Positions 8,076 to 16,653 are shown, counted from the stretch's first letter. The stretch is DNA of 34,823 nucleotides from Deltaproteobacteria bacterium ADurb.Bin207 (GCA_002070115.1 MWCO01000066.1:1-34823); one strand, 5' to 3'. A program made the numbers and translations. Notes: generated by a model not told the origin, from the sequence alone.

Positions 8076-9116
8076 TCAGACATTGAAACGGAAGTTGAGG
8101 ATGTCGCCATCTTCCACCACGTAGTTTTTCCCTTCGACGCGAAGTTTCCCTTGTTCTTTCACACGCTGTTCGCTTCCCAACGCGAAAAACTCATCGAGTT
8201 TCATGACCTCGGCGCGAATGAATCCTCGTTCCATATCCGAATGAACGCGCCCCGCCGCATGGGGCGCTCGATCGCCGCGTCGGGTAGTCCATGCTCGAAC
8301 CTCATCGGGTCCGACGGTAAAGAAGCTGATGTAGTCGAGCAGCGCGTAGGCATGACGAATGAAGCGAGCGGACGCGGGTTCCGAAAGACCTAGGCTATCC
8401 AAAAACTCACCTTGTTCATGGACCGGTAACGCGGCGATTTCAGCCTCGATGGCTGCACAAACGGACATCACTTCCACGCTCCGGGCGGCTCCCGCTTGCA
8501 CCAACCCGGACGGCGGCTGCTGCGTGGATTTTTCTTCCGGCACATTCAATACCGCCAGCATGGGACGACGTGACACGAATCCGTATGAGGCGATCACGGG
8601 TTCCTGCTCCACACGCAATGGCATGGTACGCAGGGGACGCCCTTCGGAAAGCCAGGCAAGACAAGCCTCCAGCGTTTCCGTCTCGATCCCCAAGGCATGT
8701 TCCTTATGGAGACGTTCGAGCCGCTTTTCCACCACGATCTGGTCGTTGATCAATAGTTCTGCTTCGAAATCATCCAGTTCCCGAACAGGGTTCGGCTCGC
8801 TGCCATCGCTGCCTTCAAACCCACGCAACACGACAGCCAACGCTTCTGCCTCGCGCAAGGATTGCAACGTTGGCCCATCCAATCCTCCCCCTTTCGTTCG
8901 CGGTCCTGGAACATCCACGAAGCGAAGCTCCGCATACACGGTTTTTTTCGGCTTGTAGATCGCGGATAGCTTGTCGACGCGCGGGTCGGGTACCTTGATC
9001 ACGCCAAGATTAGGCTTATCTTGACGACCTGCCCCCGTCGTGGCTGCCTGTCCCGTCAGCGCGTTGAACAGTGTCGTTTTTCCCGTCTGTGCATACCCGA
9101 CCAATGCTGCTTTCAT
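8076..9116 (-). CDS. ychF: YchF-family P-loop NTPase (variant)
   Basis: A 346-residue member of the Obg/YchF family. It carries a P-loop GYAQTGKT at residues 7-14, the family signature VPDPRVDKLSAIYKPKKTV, a Walker B-like FVDVPG, and a C-terminal TGS/DUF933 module (VRAWTTRRGDRAPHAAG ... GKNYVVEDGDILNFRFNV). Canonical YchF binds ATP or GTP and associates with ribosomes, acting in translation and stress control. This copy is atypical: the P-loop is QTGKT instead of NVGKS, and the switch region is altered. It may therefore be a paralogue beside a standard YchF elsewhere. The start at Met5 of the open frame fits the family N-terminus (MKAALVG); ATG 9128 is the alternative. It lies 110 bases downstream of trmFO, probably in the same transcript. 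Confidence 0.88.
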   Translation of the reverse strand: MKAALVGYAQTGKTTLFNALTGQAATTGAGRQDKPNLGVIKVPDPRVDKLSAIYKPKKTVYAELRFVDVPGPRTKGGGLDGPTLQSLREAEALAVVLRGFEGSDGSEPNPVRELDDFEAELLINDQIVVEKRLERLHKEHALGIETETLEACLAWLSEGRPLRTMPLRVEQEPVIASYGFVSRRPMLAVLNVPEEKSTQQPPSGLVQAGAARSVEVMSVCAAIEAEIAALPVHEQGEFLDSLGLSEPASARFIRHAYALLDYISFFTVGPDEVRAWTTRRGDRAPHAAGRVHSDMERGFIRAEVMKLDEFFALGSEQRVKEQGKLRVEGKNYVVEDGDILNFRFNV

Positions 9117-9226
9117 GTTCCCTGACATCCTCAGATCGAACGAGTCCTCTGTCTCCTACTTCACACGCCCAGGGTTCGTCGAGGTTTCGATCCATGGCGC
9201 GATGCGGTTCTGCTTCACGTCGCCGA

Positions 9227-10549
9227 TCACCGCTGCGCATCTCGCCACACTTCGATGTCACGCAGAGCCCTTGCGGCCAAAGCGGCTTTTTTCTCGTGTT
9301 TTTTGAATCGCCCTTCGAGCGGCGGAACATGGGCCCATGTGATATTCGAAGGCTGGAATGGTTTACGCGATTGGCTTAGATATCGAAGCAATCCACCCAT
9401 GGTCGTGGTTTCGGGAGGAAGACAAGGAATTCGCCCGTTCAGCCGATCGACAAGCAGGCGCGCGCACAGCAGTCCGCACGCGCAAGACTCCACATAACCT
9501 TCCACTCCCGTGATTTGCCCCGCAAGGAAAACTCCGTCCAGCGCGCGAAGTTGTAGCGTCTCATCGAGTACGGCAGGAGCATCGACAAATGTATTTCTAT
9601 GGATGGCTCCCCATCGGAGAAACTCGGCATTTTCGAGACCCGGGATCATTCGAAAGACTCGATTTTGCTCCGGGCGTGTCAGCCGCGTCTGAAAACCGAC
9701 GATGTTATATGCGGTTTTTTCACGATTCTCGAGCCGCAGTTGAACGACCGCGTACGGACGCTCGTGGGTGCGCGGGTTCATGAGCCCCACGGGTTTCATG
9801 GGCCCGAAAGCCAAGGTCATCGGTCCCCGTTGAGCCATTTCTTCAATCGGCAGACAGCCTTCGAAAAACTGTGATTGTTCGAACGCGTGGGGGCGAACCC
9901 GATCGGCCTGTTGCAATGCCGAAACGAACGTTTCGTATTGTGTTCTATCGAGAGGGCAATTCACATACGCTTGCGCGTCTTCCTCACTTTGCCGATCGGA
10001 TCGGTCATAGCGGGATTGCTTGAATACGATGTCCCAATCGATGGAATCGGCAGCTACGATGGGAGCAATGGCATCGTAGTAATGAAGATTGTCCGAACCC
10101 AACACACGGGACAAATCCGAGGCCAATGCATCACTGGTAAGAGGACCCGTCGCAAGAACGCAGGGTCGAGCCTTGGGAATGGCATCGAGGTGTTCCTGCA
10201 CGACTTCGATCCGGGGGTGCGAACAGATGGCATGAGTGACGGCTTGGGCAAAAGACAAGCGGTCGACCGCAACTGCGCCCCCCGCTGGCACACGATGCTG
10301 ATGAGCCAACCGAACGATGAGTGAATCACAAGCGAGAAGCTCTTGTTTGAGGGTTCCCACCGCGTTGGCGACATCCCCGCTTCGAAGCGAATTGGAGCAA
10401 ACCAATTCCGCAAACAATCCGGTTTGGTGGGCGGCGGTGGTTCGTGCGGGACGCATCTCGACCAAACGCACTGCGAATCCTTGTTCGGCGAGTTGCCACG
10501 CGCATTCCGAGCCGGCCAACCCCGCTCCCACGACCGTCACGATATTCAT
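9227..10549 (-). CDS. trmFO: Methylenetetrahydrofolate-tRNA (uracil-5-)-methyltransferase
   Basis: TrmFO makes 5-methyluridine at position 54 of the tRNA T-loop using methylene-tetrahydrofolate as carbon donor and reduced FAD. The 440 residues match the family. The FAD-binding motif VVGAGLAGSECAWQLAEQG is at residues 6-24, LVEMRPARTTAAHQT follows, Cys51 lies in AELVCSNSLRS (equivalent to the active-site Cys53 of the Bacillus enzyme), and another conserved Cys lies in YVNCPLDRTQYE. The C-terminal HITG-type region reads FLAGQITGVEGYVES. The start is the ATG 16 bases after the dprA stop, so the two are surely cotranscribed. TrmFO beside a DNA-processing gene is a common arrangement (topA/dprA-trmFO) in several phyla. 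Confidence 0.96.
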   Translation of the reverse strand: MNIVTVVGAGLAGSECAWQLAEQGFAVRLVEMRPARTTAAHQTGLFAELVCSNSLRSGDVANAVGTLKQELLACDSLIVRLAHQHRVPAGGAVAVDRLSFAQAVTHAICSHPRIEVVQEHLDAIPKARPCVLATGPLTSDALASDLSRVLGSDNLHYYDAIAPIVAADSIDWDIVFKQSRYDRSDRQSEEDAQAYVNCPLDRTQYETFVSALQQADRVRPHAFEQSQFFEGCLPIEEMAQRGPMTLAFGPMKPVGLMNPRTHERPYAVVQLRLENREKTAYNIVGFQTRLTRPEQNRVFRMIPGLENAEFLRWGAIHRNTFVDAPAVLDETLQLRALDGVFLAGQITGVEGYVESCACGLLCARLLVDRLNGRIPCLPPETTTMGGLLRYLSQSRKPFQPSNITWAHVPPLEGRFKKHEKKAALAARALRDIEVWRDAQR

Positions 10550-10565
10550 GAAACTTCGACAGCCA

Positions 10566-11429
10566 TCATCGTTGTTGTTGTTGCCTTGCTAGATGATAAA
10601 AACCGTCGGCGCTTTCTAGCAGCAAGCCGTCGAGGGTCAAGGTAAGGACGGCAGCGGAGACTTGTCCCGCACTCAAACCCGTGAGTTCACATATCGCATC
10701 CAGGTTGTTCGCGCTCGAGGACAACGTATCGACGACCGCCTGTTCATGATTTGACAGCACTCGGCAGGGCGAGAGCCGTTTCATCGCTCGTCCAAGAAGT
10801 TGCGTGGGACTAGAAAGCACGCGCGCTCCGGCGGCAATCTCGAGCAAACAGCCTTCCGCGACATTTTCCCACGGGCTTGCAGGAACGGCCCAAATCGTTT
10901 TTCCCATGCGCCGCGCCGCCGCCACCGTCGATCGCGCGCCGGATCGTGCAGGAGCCTGGACAAGTACGACATGGTCGACGAGCGAAGCGAGCAATTCATT
11001 TCTTGCCAAAAATGACCACCGTGTTCCCACTTGCGATGGGGGATAGAGGGAAAGCCAAGCGCCACCAGTTTCGAGCAGTTGGTGAAACAAAGCGGTATTG
11101 CACACGGGATAAAGATGGTCGAAGCCGGTGCCCATCACGACGACGGATTTCCCATTGGCGCGCAACGCTCCTTCGTGGGCGGCGGTGTCGATGCCGGCGG
11201 CTCCCCCGGACCAGACGGACCAGCCAGCTTCGCAGAGCCGTTGCGCAAGAAGGGTTGTGAATCGAAGGGCTGGCGCGGTGGCGCGACGTGTTCCTACGAT
11301 GGCGACCGCCCGGGCTTGAGGGAGGGTGCCGCGCACGAACAGGCGAGCCGGTGCTTTGGCCATGGCGCGCACGGCGATGGGATAATCGGGGTGTAAGGGT
11401 GTAAGGACGAAGGGATCGTCAGGAGCCAT
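10566..11429 (-). CDS. dprA: DNA-processing protein DprA
   Basis: DprA binds incoming single-stranded DNA and loads RecA during natural transformation. This 287-residue version lacks the N-terminal SAM-like domain and starts directly at the extended Rossmann region (LTPLHPDYP). Signature motifs are AIVGTRRAT (43-51), WSGGAAGIDTAAHEGAL (73-89), RNELLASLVDHVVLVQAP, and SGARSTVAAARRMGK. The last 65 residues (CRVLSNHEQAVVDTL onward) form a winged helix like the usual DprA C-terminal domain. It ends in a short Gln run encoded by CAA/CAG repeats. First gene of a dprA-trmFO-ychF-like run. Presence of dprA does not by itself show competence, since it is widespread. Confidence 0.94.
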   Translation of the reverse strand: MAPDDPFVLTPLHPDYPIAVRAMAKAPARLFVRGTLPQARAVAIVGTRRATAPALRFTTLLAQRLCEAGWSVWSGGAAGIDTAAHEGALRANGKSVVVMGTGFDHLYPVCNTALFHQLLETGGAWLSLYPPSQVGTRWSFLARNELLASLVDHVVLVQAPARSGARSTVAAARRMGKTIWAVPASPWENVAEGCLLEIAAGARVLSSPTQLLGRAMKRLSPCRVLSNHEQAVVDTLSSSANNLDAICELTGLSAGQVSAAVLTLTLDGLLLESADGFYHLARQQQQR

Positions 11430-11481
11430 AGCCCTGCTTCGGCCATGGCGGCGAAAAGTTGTGGCAGAAGTGAGTACGCCG

Positions 11482-12090
11482 CTATTTCACGTACAATTGA
11501 GCACCAACGGGACCGGAGCCGGTTTTGGCCGTGACGATGATCTTGACCTGAATGGGCAAGGGCAACACGTGTTTGTAGCAGTCGGGAGCCGGGGCCATGG
11601 TGGCCTGGGCACCTGTTTTCAGGTCTTGCGCCATCGGCAGATTGGGTGCTCCAGGCAGCGGAATGAGTGGTGCCATGACGATATCCAGTTCTTGGACCAT
11701 GGGCATTCCGAGGCCCACCACGGTGTAGCACTTACCGGGTTGAAGCATCGCGATCTGTTCGAGGGATTGTCCCTCCTGCAGCACCCCGCTGATGATTTCC
11801 CCTTCCTTTTTCATCCCTTTGGCATCGGTCTGGGCGATGGGTACAAGCTGTGCGGCTAGCAGTTGTTGAACTGCTGGGTCGAAAATGGTCGGCGAAGGCT
11901 GGGTGGAGGTCGCCGAGGCGGTCGGAGCGGTCTGAGTCGTTGTAGGTGCCGTGGTTTGGGGCTGTGTATCGGTCGGCGCCGTTGTGGTGGGAACGAACGG
12001 TTGAGGTGATTCAGGTTCTTTCCTGCAGGCGAGCGGGACGGTAACGATGGCAAGGACGGCCGCTATGGCCAACGCGTTGCGTTGATTCAT
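11482..12090 (-). CDS. Lipoprotein, paralogue of its upstream neighbour
   Basis: A 202-residue lipoprotein. The signal peptide ends in a lipobox (TVPLAC), with mature Cys22 followed by RKE. Residues about 30-66 are a Thr/Pro/Gln/Ala-rich unstructured linker, and the C-terminal 120 residues form a small domain. That domain shares LQPGKCYTVVG, a second Cys-Tyr pair (CYKH), and an ending of the form K-T/S-G-x-G-x-x-G-x-Q-x-Y-x-K with the protein encoded at 12229-12987. Two Cys at equivalent sites suggest a disulfide in the periplasm. GGAG about 7 bases before ATG 12090 supports the start. The pair is a tandem duplication that has diverged. Function unknown. Confidence 0.82.
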   Translation of the reverse strand: MNQRNALAIAAVLAIVTVPLACRKEPESPQPFVPTTTAPTDTQPQTTAPTTTQTAPTASATSTQPSPTIFDPAVQQLLAAQLVPIAQTDAKGMKKEGEIISGVLQEGQSLEQIAMLQPGKCYTVVGLGMPMVQELDIVMAPLIPLPGAPNLPMAQDLKTGAQATMAPAPDCYKHVLPLPIQVKIIVTAKTGSGPVGAQLYVK

Positions 12091-12228
12091 GAATGACTCC
12101 GTTGTGATATCCGAGGGGTACGAAGCATGGTCCTACTAGGATTCGCGAGACAATTTCTCGTAAGGGCAAGTGATGTCAAGTCGCAGAGGCGACGACACCT
12201 TTGCCGTTTTTAGGCGAGTCATGCGAAA

Positions 12229-12987
12229 TCACTTGGAATAAGCCTGGATTCCAATCGTTCCGGCACCGCTTTTCATGGTGACTTCGAGTCGAACGGGCAT
12301 GGCAATGGGCGAGGGGCTTCGATAGCAGTTGCCGCCACCCCAAACGACCGGCATGGGGTTCATACCGGCGGCGTTTTGGCCGAGAACCTGCTGGGTGAGC
12401 GGGGCGGGCATGGTGACTTTGATCTCCGTTTCGAGCACACCAATGCTGGAGGCACCGACGAGGGTATAACACTTGCCCGGCTGCAGGGTGACCTGTCCTT
12501 CCGAGGTTTGGCCTTGTTGCAAAGACAATTTGACCATGGAGCCATCGGGGTTCATACCCGGCGCGTTTTGACTAGCATTGTTTCGGATACCGATGGCGAT
12601 GGGGTCGGCCGCGTTGGTGCCATCACCTCCCGTGCCGCCACCGATTCCACCAAGAACCGCGCCGACCATGCCGGTCAACTGGCCGAAAGGATCGTTGGCC
12701 GCTGGTTGCGTGGTCGTTCCGGTTGGCTGGGTGGGTTGCGTTCCAGGCTGGTTGGGATCCGTGTAGCCGGGCTGTCCGGGTTGCGTGTACCCCGGCTGAC
12801 CATAACCCGGCTGGCCGTAGCCGGGTTGGCCGTATCCCGGTTGCCCATAGCCCGGCTGGCCGTAGCCATATTGCCCTTCGAAATTGTTGGGCGTATTGGG
12901 CTCATCCTTTTTGCAGGACGTTACAGCCAAAGGAAGCGCCGCAATCACGGAAACCGCGGCCAGAGAAAGAAGCACTCGCTTGCTCAT
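12229..12987 (-). CDS. Lipoprotein with GYGQP tandem repeats
   Basis: 252 residues. Signal peptide with lipobox (AVTSC, mature Cys25), then five consecutive GYGQP pentapeptides and degenerate copies (about residues 41-78), a Thr/Pro/Gln linker, a Gly-rich stretch (VLGGIGGGTGGDG), and a C-terminal domain paralogous to the next gene: LQPGKCYTLVG, CYRSPSPIAMPVRLEV, and a final KSGAGTIGIQAYSK. The Tyr/Gly/Pro/Gln repeat is typical of flexible surface or cell-wall-spanning tethers. AGGAGG 8 bases before the second ATG (12987) favours it over ATG 12993, which is only 2 bases from the same site. Separated from its paralogue by 138 bases. Exported to the envelope; ligand unknown. Confidence 0.83.
   Translation of the reverse strand: MSKRVLLSLAAVSVIAALPLAVTSCKKDEPNTPNNFEGQYGYGQPGYGQPGYGQPGYGQPGYGQPGYTQPGQPGYTDPNQPGTQPTQPTGTTTQPAANDPFGQLTGMVGAVLGGIGGGTGGDGTNAADPIAIGIRNNASQNAPGMNPDGSMVKLSLQQGQTSEGQVTLQPGKCYTLVGASSIGVLETEIKVTMPAPLTQQVLGQNAAGMNPMPVVWGGGNCYRSPSPIAMPVRLEVTMKSGAGTIGIQAYSK
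12775..12867 (-). repeat. 15-base in-frame tandem repeat encoding GYGQP units
   Basis: Five near-identical 15-base units plus partial copies inside the lipoprotein gene, read on the minus strand as GYGQP with decayed GYTQP and GYTDP ends. Third-position differences between units show they are not a very recent expansion. Such units can expand or contract by slippage. Confidence 0.85.
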
Positions 12988-13203
12988 ATCCATATCCTCC
13001 TGAGAAGCCTGATGGCCGCTCGATGCACCAAACGTATCACGGAAAACTTATCTTACACCTGATATCCTTATGGACCGCAACAGCACAATGGCCCGATGGG
13101 GTGGAAGCAGACTTCAATTGGACGGCATCTTGCCATAATTTATGCACGCTTTCGAATCGGATCCTCACAACGGGCGGTCATTATTCTGTCCACCACCATA
13201 CAG

Positions 13204-14187
13204 ATGCATAAGGTCAATGAACGTAGAGCCAAGCGTGTGGTAGTTGCCACACACGGGCATTGTTTCGATGGCGCGGCATCCGCTGCGGTTTTCACTCGAT
13301 TTTTGCAGTCCTTCTGCGCGGAACCCCTCGAATTCTCCTACGTTGCCTGCGGCTATTCCCCCCAATCGAGGTGCGACCCAAACGTGCTGCTCACGGGAGA
13401 CATCAACGCCATCCTTGATTATCGCTACACACCCCACCCCAACCTACATTGGTACTTCGACCATCATCCCACGGCTTTTTCGACCGATGAAGACCGCGCC
13501 CATTTCCTGCAGCATCAAAACCATCGCAGGTTTCATGACACCTCCTACGGAAGTTGCGCCAAACTCGTTTTCGACATCGCCGCCCAACCCTTCGGAATCG
13601 ACTTACCTGAACTGGCACCTCTCGTTTCCTGGGCAGACCGAATCGATACGGCCACGTTCGAAAGCGCCGAACAAGCCATCGCCCGCGAACACCCCGTGCT
13701 CCAACTCATGACGGTCCTCGAGCATGCGGGCCACAGCACAACCCTCAACCAACTCATCCCTCGTCTTGCCGCAAACCCCATCGAACAAGTGGCGTCCGAA
13801 CCGGCCGTGCGACGTTCCGCGAAACGTTTTCTCCGATACCACCGCGAATTCGTCAAAGCAGTCCGGCGCAACTGCCTATCCTTCGATACGGTCGTGCTGG
13901 CCGATCTCTCCAGCGAATTGCATGAAGTCGCTGGAAAATTCGTCACCTATGCCTTGTTTCCACGCAGCGTATACTCCGTGATGCTCACGCGGGGTCGTCA
14001 TCATACGAAAATATCGGTTGGATATAATCCCTGGTCTCCGTTTCCTCGACGCCATCACATCGGAATGATTTGCACCCGATACGGCGGCGGAGGACACGCT
14101 ACGGTTGGCGCAATAGCTCATCCCGCATCTTGCGTTGACCAAGCGAAAACGGTGGCACGACAAATCGTCGCAGAACTCGCGTCTTGA
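13204..14187 (+). CDS. DHH family phosphoesterase
   Basis: A 327-residue DHH/DHHA1 phosphoesterase, a family that hydrolyses phosphodiester or phosphoanhydride bonds with Mn2+ (NrnA-type oligoribonuclease, c-di-AMP phosphodiesterase, exopolyphosphatase). Motif I is THGHCFDGAASAAV (residues 16-29), an acidic motif lies in ILDYRYTPHPN, the DHH triad is Asp86-His87-His88 in WYFDHHPTAF, a further Asp lies in LVSWADRID, and the DHHA1 substrate motif is RYGGGGHATVGAI near the C-terminus. Motif I differs from the classic HxDxDG and matches a less studied subgroup with CFDG. ATG 13204 is used because the upstream 36 codons of the open frame have no homology-like pattern. Only 4 bases separate it from the convergent lipoprotein gene. 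Exact substrate unknown. Confidence 0.87.
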   Translation: MHKVNERRAKRVVVATHGHCFDGAASAAVFTRFLQSFCAEPLEFSYVACGYSPQSRCDPNVLLTGDINAILDYRYTPHPNLHWYFDHHPTAFSTDEDRAHFLQHQNHRRFHDTSYGSCAKLVFDIAAQPFGIDLPELAPLVSWADRIDTATFESAEQAIAREHPVLQLMTVLEHAGHSTTLNQLIPRLAANPIEQVASEPAVRRSAKRFLRYHREFVKAVRRNCLSFDTVVLADLSSELHEVAGKFVTYALFPRSVYSVMLTRGRHHTKISVGYNPWSPFPRRHHIGMICTRYGGGGHATVGAIAHPASCVDQAKTVARQIVAELAS

Positions 14188-14191
14188 AAGA

Positions 14192-14692
14192 TCATAATGG
14201 GGTCGACGGGGGTCGGAGCTGACCAAGCCCGGCTGGAGTTGGCACCTTGGCTTCCACGTTTCGAACACGCTTGGCGAGCGCTTCGAGAACCCGCAAGCTT
14301 TCTTCCTCCCCCGCGGCATGGGTGACATCGAGGCCCTCGTAATAAAGACCATATTTTTCGGTTCGGACGGGAGGCCGTGGGGTGTCGGAGATCAAGGCAA
14401 TCACCAGTCGCATTCGCTGACCTCCAGCCTCCAAACGAATTTCCATTCCTCCATCGGCGCGCACGGCCCCGATCCACACCACCTCATAGCCTTCGAGTTC
14501 ATCGCCCACCCCAAGACCATCGAGAAGAGCGAGTTGCTGCGCACTTGCAGGCGCCGATGACGAACGAACCATGGGAATCGTCTCGTTTCGCACGGTCGGC
14601 TCGTTAGCCCCGTCGGCTTGATTCGATTGGGGTCGGCACGCGAAGAGCATGACCGCGACCGCAAAGCTCGATAGCCACGAATAGCTCCTCAT
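14192..14692 (-). CDS. Small lipoprotein
   Basis: 166 residues. Starting at ATG 14692 gives a signal peptide ending in a lipobox (AVMLFAC), then a polar linker and a compact C-terminal part with strand-like segments (DELEGYEVVWIGAVRADGG, MEIRLEAGGQRMRLVIALIS) and an acidic helix (GEEESLRVLEALAKRVRNVE). The longer open frame would put 14 charged residues before the signal peptide, so it is not used. It is divergent from the kinase at 14750 and shares its upstream region, so the two may be coregulated. No family recognised. Confidence 0.72.
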   Translation of the reverse strand: MRSYSWLSSFAVAVMLFACRPQSNQADGANEPTVRNETIPMVRSSSAPASAQQLALLDGLGVGDELEGYEVVWIGAVRADGGMEIRLEAGGQRMRLVIALISDTPRPPVRTEKYGLYYEGLDVTHAAGEEESLRVLEALAKRVRNVEAKVPTPAGLGQLRPPSTPL

Positions 14693-14749
14693 CCTATGGC
14701 ATCCTGTCCTTGTGCTACGCCAAGCCGAAGTCAAAAATTAGCAGAAACG

Positions 14750-15685
14750 ATGTTCTCCAACCAGGAATCAGCCGAGCCATCGGCGCAACAAACCCTTGAA
14801 AATGCGAAGAAACGCTTGGGTCAAATCGTCGACAACAAATACAAACTCATCTCCGTCATAGGAATTGGAGGGATGGGTATCGTTTACGAATCGGAGCATC
14901 AATTCCTGGGACGACACGTTGCCATCAAGATTTTGCATCCGCGATATGCGGATCGGTTGGAGGAATACCAGCGATTTTGTCGGGAAGCACGAGCCGTGGG
15001 GGCTCTATCTCATCGAACGATCGTGCAGGTTTTCGATGCTGGATTTCTCGATGGCACCACGCCGTATTTCGTGATGGAGCGACTGATTGGAGAAAACCTC
15101 GAGCAAACCCTTCGTCGCAACAAGATGCTGACCGCACGGCGAGCCTTTTGGATCGCCAATGAAGTTCTTCGCGGCCTAGCGGTAGCACATTCGAAAAACA
15201 TCCTGCACTGTGACATGAAGCCGGCAAACATCTATGTGGTTCGCCAAAACGATCGTAGAGAAAGCATCAAATTGCTCGACTTTGGAGTGGCCAAACTCGC
15301 CGTGGAAGGCTCCGCGGCATCGGTGGACGAGCGCACGGGACTCGTTTTCGGTACTCCACAATACATGGCTCCCGAGCAAGTCACGGGAGCCGAACTCGAT
15401 CCGAGAACGGATATCTATGCGGTAGGAACCATTCTTTACGAAAGCTTGATGGGCGAGCCCGCGTTCCAGGGTTCCACAAGGGAAAAAGTATTTCGAAACG
15501 TTCTTCAGGGAAAACCCAAAGCCCTCATTCCACCGACTGGCCGTCTTGCACCCGCGTTACAACAACTCGTCTCGAGCATGATGGCGAAAAATCCAGCAAA
15601 TCGGCCGTCAAGCGCCAAGGAGGTGTCCCGGTTCATCCTTGCACAAGGAGTGATCGATTCACCAAACGATCACGACTACCGATGA
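14750..15685 (+). CDS. Ser/Thr protein kinase, cytosolic, non-RD
   Basis: A 311-residue protein consisting of little more than a kinase domain. The glycine loop is GIGGMGIVYE (38-47), VAIK lysine is Lys60, the catalytic loop is HCDMKPAN (153-160), with Cys in place of the usual Arg, the DFG Asp is 177, and YMAPEQ follows. The Arg-less loop makes it a non-RD kinase, usually not controlled by activation-loop phosphorylation. No transmembrane segment or sensor domain is visible, so it should act on cytosolic partners. Met19 of the open frame is used because ATG 14696 would leave only 3 bases to the divergent lipoprotein gene. Neither start has a strong ribosome-binding site. Confidence 0.9.
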   Translation: MFSNQESAEPSAQQTLENAKKRLGQIVDNKYKLISVIGIGGMGIVYESEHQFLGRHVAIKILHPRYADRLEEYQRFCREARAVGALSHRTIVQVFDAGFLDGTTPYFVMERLIGENLEQTLRRNKMLTARRAFWIANEVLRGLAVAHSKNILHCDMKPANIYVVRQNDRRESIKLLDFGVAKLAVEGSAASVDERTGLVFGTPQYMAPEQVTGAELDPRTDIYAVGTILYESLMGEPAFQGSTREKVFRNVLQGKPKALIPPTGRLAPALQQLVSSMMAKNPANRPSSAKEVSRFILAQGVIDSPNDHDYR

Positions 15686-15864
15686 ATCATCCTGGCGATT
15701 CAGCCAGAAGCGCGAAAATGGAGCGGGCGCTTTCAAGAAGGCGGAGGTCCCCTGCGCGGAAGGAAAAGACACTTCAATCCGGCCTTATCGTCCGAACAAG
15801 GCGATCGTGACAAATTGCTTCGAACGGGTTGACGAACGGCACGCACTCATCGAACATTCCCGCC

Positions 15865-16248
15865 ATGCACGAGCAGAACAAAGCAATTCTCATGTCATTG
15901 GTTCCGGTAGCGTGGGCGGATGGCAACTTCGCGGACCAAGAGAAAGAAGTCCTGGAAGCCTTGCTCGAAGCGTTCGAAGCCAACCCCGAGGAAGCGGAAG
16001 AACTGCGAACGTACGCGGCCACTCCGAAAACGGTCGACGATATCCCCGTCTCCGAATTGAGTTTCGACGATCGTCGCGTGTTGCTGCAACACGCTGTTTT
16101 GCTCAGCTTCGCCGACGGAGATCCATCGGAGACGGAGCATAAAGTAATTGATGCGATGGTCGAGAAGCTACGCATTCCTCAAGATGAGGCATCGGCTCTT
16201 CGACAAACCGCCACGGAGCGTGCCAAGCGATATCTGAATATGCGCTAA
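15865..16248 (+). CDS. TerB-like/DUF533-type helical protein
   Basis: 127 residues, all helical in pattern, with the TerB-like signature of acidic EF-hand-like turns: VAWADGNFADQEKEVLEALL near residues 15-34 and SFADGDPSETEHKVIDAMV near 81-99. The two halves are related, giving the pseudo-twofold repeat of tellurite-resistance TerB proteins, which bind metal through such Asp/Glu clusters. Its role is not known; stand-alone TerB domains occur in stress and membrane contexts. ATG 15865 is preferred to a TTG at 15829, which would add 12 residues. The 179 bases between the kinase stop and this start contain no gene. Convergent with the receiver gene, 27 bases apart. Confidence 0.82.
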   Translation: MHEQNKAILMSLVPVAWADGNFADQEKEVLEALLEAFEANPEEAEELRTYAATPKTVDDIPVSELSFDDRRVLLQHAVLLSFADGDPSETEHKVIDAMVEKLRIPQDEASALRQTATERAKRYLNMR

Positions 16249-16275
16249 ACCGCGATTGTCGACAGTGTAGGCGTA

Positions 16276-16653
16276 TTAGTTTTTTCCGATTTGCACCTTG
16301 AGGGTCTCGATTTCTTTGAGCAGGGCAATCGGACTAAATGGCTTGGTGTAATAGGCGGTCGCTCCCGCATTGGCCGCCTTCTCACGGGATGCAAGGTCAT
16401 CCAACGCGGAAATGATCACAATCGGAACATCGCGTGTCGATGGATCCATGCGAAGCCGACGACACACCTCGAAGCCGTCATAATGGCCGGGAAGGTTGAG
16501 ATCGAGCAATACGATATCGGGGCGGTCATGCATGCATACTTCCAAGGCTTTGGCACCATTGGCAACGCCAACGACGTCATGCCCTCGGCCCGTGACCAGA
16601 GCCTCGATCATTCGTCGGATGGAGTCTTGATCCTCCACGACAAGGATCTTCAT
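16276..16653 (-). CDS. Single-domain response regulator (CheY-like receiver)
   Basis: A 125-residue stand-alone receiver domain. Acidic pocket Glu7-Asp8 (VVEDQ), phosphoacceptor Asp51 in IVLLDLNLPG, the switch Ser82 in IVIISALDD, and Lys104 in YYTKPFSP are all present, so it should be phosphorylated. No output domain: it probably acts by protein-protein contact or as a phosphate relay. ATG 16653 is chosen because the receiver fold begins at MKILVVEDQ; the longer frame would overlap the preceding gene. It starts 58 bases after the stop of the histidine-kinase-like gene on the same strand, so the two form a likely pair, although that kinase lacks an obvious phosphodonor histidine. Confidence 0.92.
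   Translation of the reverse strand: MKILVVEDQDSIRRMIEALVTGRGHDVVGVANGAKALEVCMHDRPDIVLLDLNLPGHYDGFEVCRRLRMDPSTRDVPIVIISALDDLASREKAANAGATAYYTKPFSPIALLKEIETLKVQIGKN

Noticed and set aside
10569-10583. CAA/GTT trinucleotide microsatellite
   Set aside because: It is a four- to five-unit run encoding a short Gln tail at the end of dprA. It is in frame and short, with no sign of regulation.
12151-12179. Promoter for the lipoprotein gene at 11482 based on TTGACA at 12174-12179
   Set aside because: The -35 box is perfect, but no acceptable -10 box lies at 16-18 bases.
12775-12867. CRISPR-like or intergenic tandem repeat
   Set aside because: The 15-base units are in frame, without spacers, and encode GYGQP inside a signal-peptide-bearing protein.
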